A stretch of 46,265 bases of DNA from Thermoflexus hugenholtzii JAD2 (GTDB lineage: Bacteria; Chloroflexota; Chloroflexia; Chloroflexales; Roseiflexaceae): positions 1 to 46,265 of the forward strand of contig CAMCVW010000027.1 of NCBI GenBank assembly GCA_945881915.1. Direction: 5' to 3'. This document shows, one piece after another, positions 15,559 through 23,586 of the stretch; the first letter of the stretch is position 1, and each line of letters opens with the position of its first letter. The translations under genes were made by a program, and so were the position numbers. The notes under the pieces are model-generated. The model was not told the DNA's origin. It made no database searches and saw only the letters and a program-made list of their open reading frames with translations.

Positions 15559-16779
15559 CTACGATTGCTCGGGATTAGCAAAGTATTCGTGTTGATAACG
15601 GGCAATCTGCTCAGATGGACCACTCTGCTTGCCGGCGTGGTCGCTCAATTTGACCGTTGGCTGGCCGTCGGCGTGGGTCGTCTTCATGACGATGTTGAGC
15701 GCCGGGACGCCCAGATCATTCATCAGGGTGGTGCCCCACCCATAGACGAGTTGGATGCGCCCCGCAAAACGGTCATGGAGCGCTACGATCCGGTCGATGG
15801 TCAAGTTATCACTGAACACAATGGTCTTGGTGAGCGGATCTATACCGTGCAGTTCGTAGAAGGCAATCACGCGCTCTGCGAACGCAATCGGTTCCCCCGA
15901 ATCATGCCGCAGGCCGCGCCAGTGCAGCGCCTGGGTGCGGTCAAAATCCGCAAAAAAGCGCTCGGTGCCGAACGTATCGGTCAGCCCAATGGCCAAATCG
16001 GCACCGTAACGCGCATACCAGTCGCGCATAAATTGTTGGTGCGCAGCCCGCACTGCGCCAGGTACGTGGGGAGCTAAAGCAGCGTAGACCATCGGCATTT
16101 CGTGCGCATAGGTGCCGATGGGTTTGAGTCCGAAATCGTGCGCATACGCCACATTGGACGTTCCCACCAGTTGTGTGGGGCAATGCATCTGGAGTTGTTG
16201 CAGCACGTGGAACTGCCAGGCAGCACTATAGCGCCGGCGCGTGCCGAAGTCGACAATCTTGATGTCGGGGTGCCGCTGCAGCACCGCTATTTTGGCTGCC
16301 AAGCGGGCATCGCCCTCGGCCTGGAGCGCACGCCCGGTCTGGGCTTGTAACGCCGTGAAGTAGCATTCATTGACGATGCTCATCACGACGGTCTCCCAGA
16401 ATGTCACGATCGGCCAGGCGCCCACGCTCCACACCACGAGATCACCGTCGACACGGTCGACGTGCACATCCGGGAGACGTGCTGTTGCCAAGAAGCTCAG
16501 GTAGTCTTGTGAAAAAATCGGTGCACCGGCGCGCGATTGCAATCCTGCGAGGTACGCGAGCTCTGCGGCACAAAAACCGCGCGCCTGCACCGCGGTCAGT
16601 CGCTCTTGCAACACCTCTACGGTAACCAAATCAGCAATACGCTCGCTGCCACGATTGGTCAGCGCAAACCGTACCTGCCTGTTGCGGTGGTGTTCGTACT
16701 GGAGTTGGCTCATGGTGAATTTATAGTAGTCGATGCCGGTACTCAACCACACGGTGGGCGCTGAGCAATTGTTTGTCAA
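15559..16779 (-). CDS. pncB: Nicotinate phosphoribosyltransferase
   Basis: This enzyme (EC 6.3.4.21) makes nicotinate mononucleotide from nicotinate and PRPP, the Preiss-Handler entry to NAD. The 406-residue length fits the E. coli-type PncB. Visible blocks are STGIDYYKFTMSQL at the N-terminus (where family members have TDLYKLTM), GTRRRYSAAWQFHVL (about 179-193), VGTSNVAYAHDFGLKPIGTYAHEM with the conserved histidines (about 205-228), LTDTFGTERFF and GLRHDSGEP near 287-295. Its ATG overlaps the pncA stop by four bases (ATGA), so translation is coupled and nicotinamide can be channelled through nicotinate to NAD. The cluster includes nadE and a likely NrtR repressor. Confidence 0.95.
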   Translation of the reverse strand: MTNNCSAPTVWLSTGIDYYKFTMSQLQYEHHRNRQVRFALTNRGSERIADLVTVEVLQERLTAVQARGFCAAELAYLAGLQSRAGAPIFSQDYLSFLATARLPDVHVDRVDGDLVVWSVGAWPIVTFWETVVMSIVNECYFTALQAQTGRALQAEGDARLAAKIAVLQRHPDIKIVDFGTRRRYSAAWQFHVLQQLQMHCPTQLVGTSNVAYAHDFGLKPIGTYAHEMPMVYAALAPHVPGAVRAAHQQFMRDWYARYGADLAIGLTDTFGTERFFADFDRTQALHWRGLRHDSGEPIAFAERVIAFYELHGIDPLTKTIVFSDNLTIDRIVALHDRFAGRIQLVYGWGTTLMNDLGVPALNIVMKTTHADGQPTVKLSDHAGKQSGPSEQIARYQHEYFANPEQS

Positions 16780-17435
16780 CGGCCACCTCGCTGCCAGACT
16801 GTTTGTGCTTCGGCGACGCTACAAAAAGTCACTCCTGCCGCAATCAGGCGTTCACGCATAGTCACTGCAGTCTGGGCAGAGACAGGACGGGTGGCTTCTT
16901 CGATAATCACCACCGCACAGCCGCCTTTTTGGCGGATATCCAGCGCCGTATGCCCCACACAATAATCGAGTGCCAAGCCAGCCAGATAGACTGTGTGTGT
17001 CTGTTGATCTGCGAGATATGTCGCCAATGTCTGGCCGTGGAGCGTCGCTCCGTTCCAGGCGCTATAACTGGTGTCGTCTGCGCCATCGCGCAGGACTTCC
17101 ATCCCCTTCCGGAACGTCGTCGTGCCCGCTGGCACGACCAGATCAGGATGCAGGGCGGCACCAGGACTCTGGGCTATGCAGTGGACCGGCCAGGTGGTGC
17201 GGTAGTTGGGGGCATCGGCGAAGTGGGCACTCGCCCGTGGATGCCAATCTTGGGAGGTAAACAGTGGCAGACCGTGCGCGCCTGCGCTCGCCATCAACTG
17301 ATTCGCCAATGGCAGGATGACCTCACCTTCCACGACCGCTAACTCACCAAACCCGGGCAGTCCGAGCCGTAGACCCTCCGCAGCCGGCATGAATCCACAC
17401 TGCACATCTATCAGACCAAATACTGTCTGTGACAT
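16776..17435 (-). CDS. pncA: Nicotinamidase
   Basis: PncA (EC 3.5.1.19) deamidates nicotinamide to nicotinate. The 219-residue protein has the isochorismatase-like fold with the expected triad: Asp10 in LIDVQ, Lys in TTFRKGME (about residue 109) and Cys in LAGLALDYCVGHTA (about 158). The metal site is suggested by SQDWHPRASAHF (about 61-72). GAGGGGAC precedes the ATG. The gene is followed by pncB with a four-base overlap and preceded by nrtR, 83 bp away. That gap holds a 21-bp imperfect palindrome (17452-17472) that may be an NrtR operator, so pncAB may have their own regulated promoter. Confidence 0.95.
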   Translation of the reverse strand: MSQTVFGLIDVQCGFMPAAEGLRLGLPGFGELAVVEGEVILPLANQLMASAGAHGLPLFTSQDWHPRASAHFADAPNYRTTWPVHCIAQSPGAALHPDLVVPAGTTTFRKGMEVLRDGADDTSYSAWNGATLHGQTLATYLADQQTHTVYLAGLALDYCVGHTALDIRQKGGCAVVIIEEATRPVSAQTAVTMRERLIAAGVTFCSVAEAQTVWQRGGR

Positions 17436-17451
17436 ATCGTCCCCTCGAGTT

Positions 17452-17472
17452 GTGTAATTGTATAAATGACAC
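17452..17472. promoter_or_regulatory. Candidate NrtR operator before pncA
   Basis: A 21-bp imperfect palindrome with arms GTGTnATT and AATnACAC (7 of 10 arm positions symmetric). It sits directly upstream of the pncA ribosome site, beside a gene for an NrtR-type regulator. NrtR sites in other phyla are palindromes of about 21 bp whose sequence varies by lineage. I found no clear second copy upstream of nadE, which limits confidence. Confidence 0.4.
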
Positions 17473-17518
17473 TATCTACGCACATGATACGACTCTGGAA
17501 CACTGCTGTCAAACCGCG

Positions 17519-18190
17519 TTAATCGAAGCTGCGCGTGGATCGTTCGAGGCGCATTTCGTTGAAGCAGAACAACCGTGCCGGCCGATGTGCGCCGTCACGT
17601 TGGTATTCGTTGGTCTCGTGGATGAGGTCGAGGCTGAGGAATTTTTTGCGAAAGTTCCGCTTGTCTAGGGGACGGCAGAGAATTGCTTCGTAGGCGGTCT
17701 GGAGCTGTGTCAGCGTGAAGTACACCGGCAGGAGTGCAAAAATGGCATTGGTGTAGTTGACTTTGCTCTTGAGTCGTTCGTGGGCATAGGCGATGATTTC
17801 GGCATGATCATAGGCCAAGCGCGGCAGGGCATTGACCGCAAAAAAAGCAGGCTGTTGGGTCTCGGCGCTGAGGCTGGGATTTATTTCTATCCCGAGGCCC
17901 ATATAGGTAACCGAGACGCCGTGGCCGCGGGGATCTCCGGCTACTGTATCGAAGGTATAGAGTTGCTCGACGAGGCGCAGTAGTTGCTGCTCGACGCCGG
18001 CTTTGCTGCCCAAGATACGCTCATGGGAAGACAGCGTCGTCTCACCGGCGACGATGTAGCCGCCGGGTAAGGCATACATGCCTTGGAACGGTTCGTGGGC
18101 ACGTTTGATGAGCAGTACTTGCAACGAGTCGTTGGCCAATTGCATGATTACACTGTCGACCATCAAAATGGGTGATTGATATGCAGTCAT
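17519..18190 (-). CDS. nrtR: NrtR-type Nudix-related transcriptional regulator of NAD metabolism
   Basis: A 223-residue protein. The start at 18190 overlaps the nadE stop by four bases and has AGGTGA upstream; longer in-frame starts lie inside nadE. The N-terminal Nudix fold (about residues 8-140) retains PLPGGYIV-type sequence (MYALPGGYIVAGE), but the catalytic REUXEE of the Nudix box has become ERILGSK, so hydrolysis is unlikely. LVEQLYTFD is a mark of NrtR. The C-terminal 70 residues (SKVNYTNAIFALLPVYFTLTQLQTAYEAI...LDKRNFRKKFLSLDLIHET) form the NrtR winged helix. NrtR represses NAD genes and is relieved by ADP-ribose in studied cases. The position inside the NAD operon fits this. Confidence 0.88.
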   Translation of the reverse strand: MTAYQSPILMVDSVIMQLANDSLQVLLIKRAHEPFQGMYALPGGYIVAGETTLSSHERILGSKAGVEQQLLRLVEQLYTFDTVAGDPRGHGVSVTYMGLGIEINPSLSAETQQPAFFAVNALPRLAYDHAEIIAYAHERLKSKVNYTNAIFALLPVYFTLTQLQTAYEAILCRPLDKRNFRKKFLSLDLIHETNEYQRDGAHRPARLFCFNEMRLERSTRSFD

Positions 18191-20109
18191 TGCGTCACCT
18201 GTGGCCATTGCCAGACTGCCGCGTTCGATAGATCCGAGGGCATGCGCCAATCGCCGCGGGGGCTGAGTGCCACGCTGCCGACCTTTGGACCGTCGGGCAT
18301 CACCGAACGCTTGAATTGGTTCCCCGTGAAGCGCCGCACGAACACCCGTAACCAGCATTCGATAGTCGCTGCATCATAGACATCGGCAAATGCGCGCGTC
18401 GCCAGTGCCAGAATCTTGGCAGGAGCATCACCCCAGCGCACCAGATGATACAAAAAGAAATCATGCAGTTCATAGGGTCCGATGATGTCCTCGGTCTTTT
18501 GGCTGACTTCTCCGGTGTGTGCAGAGGTCAGTTCGGGTGATATCGGAGTAGCGACGATGTCGGTCAAAATTGCTTGAATACGGGCGTCGTAGAGGGATGC
18601 CATATGGATGACGAGATGGCGTACGAGTGTTTTGGGAACACCAGCGTTGACATGGTAGTGACTCATGTGGTCGCCATTGAAGGTGCACCAGCCCAGTGCA
18701 ATTTCGCTCAGATCCCCAGTGCCGAGCACGAGTCCGCCCCAATGGTTGGCCGAATTAAACAGGATGCTGGTGCGCAGGCGCGCCTGGACGTTTTCGTAAG
18801 TGATGTCTTGGGTGACTCCGTCGTGGCCCAGCGCCTGGAGCTCGGCACTGACTAACTGCCCTATCGGAATCAGCGTACATGGCACAGCAAAGGCTTGCGC
18901 GAGGGCCACAGCATTGGATTGCGTCCGTTCCGACGACGAATGCGCCGGCATGGAGTAGCACCGCAGCAATTCTGCAACGGGCCGCCCGATAATCTGGGCG
19001 GTGCGGGTAGCCACCATGAATGCCAGCGTCGAATCGAGTCCACCCGACAAACCCAGATGCAGGTGCGCTGATCGACTTGCGCGGATGCGCTGTGCGAGTC
19101 CGTGGGCTTGGATGTCGATGATGTGTTGCAGGCGTTCCTGGCGCTGCGCAGGATTTTCGGCTGTGGGCAGGAACGGGTGAGCCACGAGCTGTGGCCGCGG
19201 GTCGTCCACGTGAGGATGGACGAGGGTGTCGAGGCGTGTATATTCGATTGCGTGGGCACGATTGGTGTCGCGGGTGCGATCCATCACCAGATGATCGATG
19301 TCGATGTCGCACACCAGCAGGCGTTCTGCCGTGGCAAAGGGGATGCGTTCAGCCAAAATCGTGCCTTGGCTGGCAATCAGCTGGTGACCGCTCATGACGA
19401 CGTCCATCGTCGATTCCGTCCAGTCGCAGCCTGCGTACACATAGGCGCAGACGAGTTTGGCACTCTGGATACGCACCAAATCACGGCGGTAGGCGGCTTT
19501 GCCCACCAGTTCCGGCGAAGCGGATGGGTTAAAGACACACACAGCACCGTTGTCGACGAGGGCCTGGCTCGGAGCATGATTGACCCACAGGTCCTCGCAT
19601 ATTTCGACCCCGAAAGAGACGTTGCCGACGCCGAAGAGCAATTGTGTTCCGAATGGAACATCTGCAGCGCCGATGCGTACACTGGTGTTTGCATGTTGCC
19701 AGCTGTGATACCAGCGTTTTTCGTAGAATTCGCCGTAATTGGGCAGGTGTTGTTTGGGAACGAGCCCGACGATACGGCCACCCGCCAAGACGGCAGCGAC
19801 GTTATAGATCGCGTCTGCATGCGCAAAGGGGAGCCCAACGATGAGCACCGTCTGATAGACTGCGGTCAAGGCAGCCAATTCGAGGAGGCCCGTCAGGGCG
19901 GCGCTACGCAGCCCGGCGTGCATTACCAAATCACCGAGTGAATACCCCGTCAATGACAATTCAGGACAGACCACCACCGCACAATGATCACTGGTGGCAG
20001 CGAGATAGAGTTCCCGAATCGCTGCAACATTGGCGGCGACATCGGCCACGGTGACGGTGGGGCAGGCTGTGGCGACACGCAAGTAGCCAGCGTTCCATTC
20101 ATTCGTCAT
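18187..20109 (-). CDS. nadE: Glutamine-dependent NAD+ synthetase
   Basis: This enzyme (EC 6.3.5.1) amidates nicotinate adenine dinucleotide to NAD using glutamine. The 640-residue length fits the two-domain glutamine-type enzyme. The N-terminal nitrilase-like domain (about 1-270) has its triad in VVCPELSLTGYS (Glu), VPKQHLPNYGEFYEKRWY (Lys) and VEICEDLW (Cys). The C-terminal synthetase domain has the PP-loop LGLSGGLDSTLAF (about residues 353-365), GTGDLSEIALGWCTFNGDHMSHYHVN (about 467-492) and a C-terminal FKRSVMPDGPKVGSVALSPRGDWRMPSD typical of the family. It heads the minus-strand NAD cluster, with nrtR overlapping its stop. Confidence 0.96.
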   Translation of the reverse strand: MTNEWNAGYLRVATACPTVTVADVAANVAAIRELYLAATSDHCAVVVCPELSLTGYSLGDLVMHAGLRSAALTGLLELAALTAVYQTVLIVGLPFAHADAIYNVAAVLAGGRIVGLVPKQHLPNYGEFYEKRWYHSWQHANTSVRIGAADVPFGTQLLFGVGNVSFGVEICEDLWVNHAPSQALVDNGAVCVFNPSASPELVGKAAYRRDLVRIQSAKLVCAYVYAGCDWTESTMDVVMSGHQLIASQGTILAERIPFATAERLLVCDIDIDHLVMDRTRDTNRAHAIEYTRLDTLVHPHVDDPRPQLVAHPFLPTAENPAQRQERLQHIIDIQAHGLAQRIRASRSAHLHLGLSGGLDSTLAFMVATRTAQIIGRPVAELLRCYSMPAHSSSERTQSNAVALAQAFAVPCTLIPIGQLVSAELQALGHDGVTQDITYENVQARLRTSILFNSANHWGGLVLGTGDLSEIALGWCTFNGDHMSHYHVNAGVPKTLVRHLVIHMASLYDARIQAILTDIVATPISPELTSAHTGEVSQKTEDIIGPYELHDFFLYHLVRWGDAPAKILALATRAFADVYDAATIECWLRVFVRRFTGNQFKRSVMPDGPKVGSVALSPRGDWRMPSDLSNAAVWQWPQVTQ

Positions 20110-20728
20110 GCTTCACTCCACGCGGCGACATCCTCACTTTATACTACACGAGAACGAGACAGACTCCAGCAAGCGAGGACGTTTGTCTGTATACACATCG
20201 GCGCAGTCGCGTCAGCTCGCAGCGCACCGTTGTGTAACTGATGATTCGGGATGTGGGGTCGCCTTATCGGCGGGTACTCCTGGTTTGAACAGCTCACCTG
20301 GGTTGATGCATTCCGCTGTGTCGCCATGAATCTCGGCGTCATGGTACCAGTAGACGTGCTGCAGACAACCAATGGCAAGACATTCGCGCGTCTGGATGCG
20401 CTCTTTTCGGGAATTTTCTTCATTGGCATCACCGGCATCGTGATGGCTACCGTAGCACATCGGTTACCGCATACGTTGCACGCCGACGCATCAATTTGCG
20501 TGGACCGATGCGTACATCACCATTAATTCCTCAGCCTGCCCGCTGCCGACAACGCAGGGCCGCGCAACGGACAGTCGCACTCAGAGATACCAATGCAATC
20601 CGGACATCCAACAGGATATCCGGATTGGCGCGCACTTCATGCCGCGTTACACGACGAAGGTCGGCTGCGGCACCGTATCTTCACCAGAGTGGAGCGTCTG
20701 CCGCAATTTGTCTCCGCAATTAGGTTCT
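20110..20728. other. Gene-poor region upstream of nadE
   Basis: About 620 bases lacking a convincing intact gene. It should contain the nadE promoter on the minus strand (a TATAAA lies near 20137-20142 in complement). Small plus-strand frames at 20251-20526 and 20593-20781 look like remnants; the first is listed separately. Nothing else is recognised. Confidence 0.5.
20251..20526 (+). pseudogene. Possible relic of an ABC-transporter permease C-terminus
   Basis: The 91-residue frame ends with FARLDALFSGIFFIGITGIVMATVAHRLP, which resembles the last transmembrane helix of SsuC/TauC-type permeases (pattern: TDxVFAGIxxIGxxGLxxDxxxRxLER). The preceding part does not give the conserved EAA loop. 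There is no ribosome site at the start. It could equally be an unrelated hydrophobic frame, so the call is weak. Confidence 0.22.
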
Positions 20729-21265
20729 TCAACAGCTATATGCTGGAACATACACACACTTCAGCACGGCGCAACCGATGACGTGATGCTGCGGATTTGT
20801 GTAGTATTGTACGCCTAATCCACCCATGGAATAGACTGCCATGCTGGCAATGCGTTCGATGCTGGTCCGCGATGCCTTGGTAAACTCCCAGATGGGAACA
20901 CTATCTGCCCACAGTTCGGGGCATTCTGTGACGCGGAATACCGGCAAGGCAAATTCGGTCAACCCGGTATCGGTAGCCCATGATGCACACCGGTCGCGGG
21001 GTATCGCGTGCCCACGGTCTATTGCAGGATTAGCCCAGGCCCACAGCCATGTGCCATTGTCTGCGCAGTACGACCCGATCATGCTGAACGTCGCAATCGC
21101 CGTAATCTTGCCCGCCTGACGATAGGTCACAATCCCCTCATCTTGCGATAACGACCACTCGCACTGCGATAACTGATATGTCCCCTCCAACTCACTCTGG
21201 CGCCCACGCAACCACTGTTGGTATTCGGAAAATGCGTTCGTCATGCTCGCGGTCGTCTGTCTCAT
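20729..21265 (-). CDS. DUF6882-like protein
   Basis: A 178-residue cytoplasmic protein of unknown role. GAGGAGG lies before the ATG at 21265 with proper spacing. The middle has the pattern of DUF6882: ITAIATFSMIGSYCADNGTWLWAWANPAIDRGHAIPRDR (about residues 53-91), then ASWATDTGLTEFALPVF, a helix with ASRTSIERIASMAVYSMGGLGVQYYTNP and a hydrophobic last strand. Members are scattered through bacteria, often next to stress or toxin-immunity genes, but nothing next to this gene supports such a role. It is a single gene bordered by decaying DNA on both sides. Confidence 0.6.
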   Translation of the reverse strand: MRQTTASMTNAFSEYQQWLRGRQSELEGTYQLSQCEWSLSQDEGIVTYRQAGKITAIATFSMIGSYCADNGTWLWAWANPAIDRGHAIPRDRCASWATDTGLTEFALPVFRVTECPELWADSVPIWEFTKASRTSIERIASMAVYSMGGLGVQYYTNPQHHVIGCAVLKCVYVPAYSC

Positions 21266-21335
21266 AGACCCTCCTCGACGTTTCTTCTTTTTCTAGTATA
21301 CGGATTCATTCGACCACAATTGTGCTCTTTAATTC

Positions 21336-22157
21336 TTGGTTTCGGAATCCCTGCGAGAGGAATCATGCTGCCTAGCCGACATCAAAGTGGGTGCGGTAAA
21401 ATACTCCAACGAATGCGCATACCGAGCCCCCGACGAGAAATATGAGCGACTGCGGATTATACCCATTGTCGTAATTGCGCCGAGCAAAGAAGTCATCTAC
21501 CCAGAGTACTTATCGAGGTATGTTGCTTCATACGATACGACGGCATTGCGTGGCTTCATTCCCGAATTGCGGCGTGCGGGAGTGACCGTCATCGACGGCG
21601 AGGCATTGTTGTTGGCGCAAAAAGCACAACAACCGTTGTTGTTTCACAAGCAAGATTTCCACTGGGATCGACTCGCTGCGCACCTGGTAGCCGATGCAGT
21701 CATGGCACAGGTGGCACAGACGATTCCTGCACAGCGGCCGTAGCAACCGCCGTATCGCGTCGTTACTGCGCCGAGTCCATTCGCTGATCGCGACTTTGCG
21801 GGATTACTGCTAAACCGCTATGCGGTACCAGCAGGGTATGATATAACCATGGATTTGCCAACGCGCGGCGAGTGGTCCAATCAGCGGGTCATGGGCAATG
21901 CGATGGATATCTGGCAGAACAGCGACCCGCAGCTAGCCTTCCCCACAACCAATTTGCAGATAGTGGGGGATAGCTTCAGCATCCGATTCATCAACGCGGG
22001 CTTCGAGCATGGATTCCCGGCGATCTACCGCTCGTTCTACCCTGCCGATGATTCCCAGTACCCGGCGTGGTTGCGCGACCACCGCATCGGAGTGGTGGTC
22101 TGGCAGCTGCGTGATGCAGGGCTGACGTATTTTCTTGATGATATCGCCGAGCAATGA
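21336..22157 (+). pseudogene. N-truncated AlgX/AlgJ-like SGNH protein with an in-frame amber stop
   Basis: Two halves lie in one frame, separated by a single TAG at 21741-21743. The first reads IIPIVVIAPSKEVIYPEYLSRYV, VTVIDGEALL and LLFHKQDFHWDRLAAHLVADAV; the second reads LQIVGDSFSIRF and IGVVVWQLRDAG. These match the order of the AlgX/AlgJ acetyltransferase-like SGNH domain: PxK near the start, the TDTHWN-like block (here KQDFHWD), then GDSFS with the nucleophile serine, and a VVWQ strand. The membrane anchor and about the first hundred residues of a normal protein are missing. Translation across the stop remains open through 22157. It most likely once O-acetylated a polysaccharide and is now inactive. 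Confidence 0.7.
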
Positions 22158-22185
22158 TGCACCGGCGCAGACAAAGGAACACGAG

Positions 22186-23202
22186 ATGACGACCGTACGC
22201 GCACTGTTGGTGGGAGCGGGAGGAATGGGCAAGACCTGGGCCAAAAACCTCAGCGCCAATGCCGATGTCTCACTGGCTGGTTGGATCGACATCCGCCCGG
22301 GTGCTGCAGCAGCTGGTGCGAGCGAGCTGGGGATTAGCGCGGAGTACTATGGGGACAACCTCGATAGCGCACTCCGATTGGTCAAACCCGACTTCGTCGT
22401 GGATGTCACCATCCCCGAAGCACATCACGATGTGACACTGACGTGCCTGGCCGCGGGGATTCCAGTCATCGGCGAAAAACCGATGGCCACATCGATGGAC
22501 CAAGCCCGGGCCATGGTAGCAGCCGCCGAACGCACCGGGGTGCGTTATATGGTCAGTCAAAGCCGCCGCTACGATGCACGGCTATGGGCCTACCGGACGT
22601 TGATGCAGCACGTGGGTGAGGTCGGTATCTTGGATGCAGATTTTTATATCGGGGCACACTTCGGCGGCTTCCGTGATGCCATGGCCAATGTGCTGCTGCT
22701 CGACATGGCGATTCACACCTTCGATGCTGCCCGGTATCTGCTCGGTGACAGCACGCCGGTATCGGTCTATTGCGAGGAGTACAACCCGCGCTGGAGCTGG
22801 TACCAGGGTGCCGCAGGCGCGACTGCATTGTTCGAAATGGCCAATGGCGCACGCTTCACCTACCGTGGCTGCTGGGCAGCCGAGGGTCTGCATACATCGT
22901 GGGAAGCGGAATGGCGTGCAGTTGGACCACAAGGCACCGCAAAATGGAATGGGCACGACCGCATCGAGGCAGATGTCATCGCCCAGCCGGGCGGATTCCA
23001 TTCCAAAACACATCATCTGACTGCGACGGCTGCGGGGGATATTCCGATGGGGATTGCGGGGTCACTCAAAGACTTCGTCCACGCATTGCGCACCGGAGCA
23101 ACGCCGATGGGTGATTGCCGCGACAACATCAAGAGTCTCGCAATGGTTTTTGGGGCAATAGAATCAGCAAAAACCGGCACACGCGTACGCCTCGACAGCT
23201 AG
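22186..23202 (+). CDS. Gfo/Idh/MocA family oxidoreductase
   Basis: A 338-residue NAD(P)-dependent sugar or cyclitol dehydrogenase-type enzyme. The start at 22186 follows AAAGGAACACGAG. The Rossmann motif is LLVGAGGMGKTWAKNL (about residues 6-21, GxGGMG), followed by LAGWIDIRPG. The family EKP motif is visible in GIPVIGEKPMATSMDQARAM (about 90-109, EKP with its lysine), then YMVSQSRRYDARLW. The C-terminal sheet domain has LLDMAIHTFDAARYLLG (about 173-189), giving the conserved His of the DxxxH type motif, and GGFHSKTHHLT near 270. The substrate cannot be inferred; the upstream neighbour is a decayed polysaccharide-type gene. A hairpin follows the stop. Confidence 0.92.
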   Translation: MTTVRALLVGAGGMGKTWAKNLSANADVSLAGWIDIRPGAAAAGASELGISAEYYGDNLDSALRLVKPDFVVDVTIPEAHHDVTLTCLAAGIPVIGEKPMATSMDQARAMVAAAERTGVRYMVSQSRRYDARLWAYRTLMQHVGEVGILDADFYIGAHFGGFRDAMANVLLLDMAIHTFDAARYLLGDSTPVSVYCEEYNPRWSWYQGAAGATALFEMANGARFTYRGCWAAEGLHTSWEAEWRAVGPQGTAKWNGHDRIEADVIAQPGGFHSKTHHLTATAAGDIPMGIAGSLKDFVHALRTGATPMGDCRDNIKSLAMVFGAIESAKTGTRVRLDS

Positions 23203-23220
23203 GACTATCTGCCTGACCCG

Positions 23221-23244
23221 AACCGGTGCTGCGCGGCACCGGTT
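23221..23244 (+). terminator. Probable terminator of the oxidoreductase gene
   Basis: Arms aaccggtgc (23221-23229) and gcaccggtt (23236-23244) are perfectly complementary with a 6-base loop, followed by ttgtgtg. It lies 19 bp after the stop; the T-run is weak. Confidence 0.65.
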
Positions 23245-23364
23245 TTGTGTGCCGTGATACAGGAGCACCTACAGAAAACCCGCGCCCGTGGAATGCACAG
23301 TGACCAAACATGAACACGGCACACCGTGCACCCGGTGCCGCAGGCGCTGTAACCCAGGGAGCAC

Positions 23365-23387
23365 CGCTGCCGAGCGGCAGCGTTTTT
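23365..23387 (+). terminator. Rho-independent terminator
   Basis: Arms cgctgcc (23365-23371) and ggcagcg (23376-23382) with loop gagc, followed by ttttt. It lies between the oxidoreductase gene and the tRNA gene, on the plus strand. Confidence 0.65.
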
Positions 23388-23393
23388 CCATAA

Positions 23394-23425
23394 GAAAAGA
23401 AAAGACCCAGTCCGAAGACTGGATC
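23394..23425 (-). terminator. Terminator of tRNA-Thr
   Basis: On the minus strand GATCCAGTC and GACTGGGTC pair (one G-T) around a TTCG tetraloop (23404-23425) and are followed by TTTTCTTTTC. It begins five bases past the encoded CCA of the tRNA. Confidence 0.85.
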
Positions 23426-23429
23426 GAAA

Positions 23430-23504
23430 TGGAGCCGGCAACGAGGGTTGAACTCGTGACCTGCTGTTTACAAAACAGCTGCTCTGCCACTGAGCTACGC
23501 CGGC
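23430..23504 (-). tRNA. tRNA-Thr (anticodon UGU)
   Basis: The minus strand folds as a 75-base cloverleaf including an encoded CCA. The acceptor stem is GCCGGCG with TGCCGGC, with a G-T pair at its base. The D arm is TAGCTCAGTGGCAGAGCA. The anticodon stem GCTGT/ACAGC holds the 7-base loop TTTGTAA with anticodon TGT. The T arm has GTTCAACCC. A strong terminator follows. The plus-strand ORF over this gene is a chance frame. Confidence 0.96.
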
Positions 23505-23586
23505 ATGACAACAATAATACCACGCGATATAGTACTCGTCAATCGTGCTATGATGAAAAATACGACCTTCGGCGAGGGGAGTTCGC

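Noticed and set aside
20130-20150. Second NrtR operator upstream of nadE.
   Set aside because: The sequence shares a GTATAAA core with the pncA site but is not palindromic.
21741-21743. TAG as pyrrolysine or other recoding.
   Set aside because: The gene also lacks its N-terminal part, and the metallo-hydrolase TAG at 33213 is accompanied by frameshifts; both fit decay.
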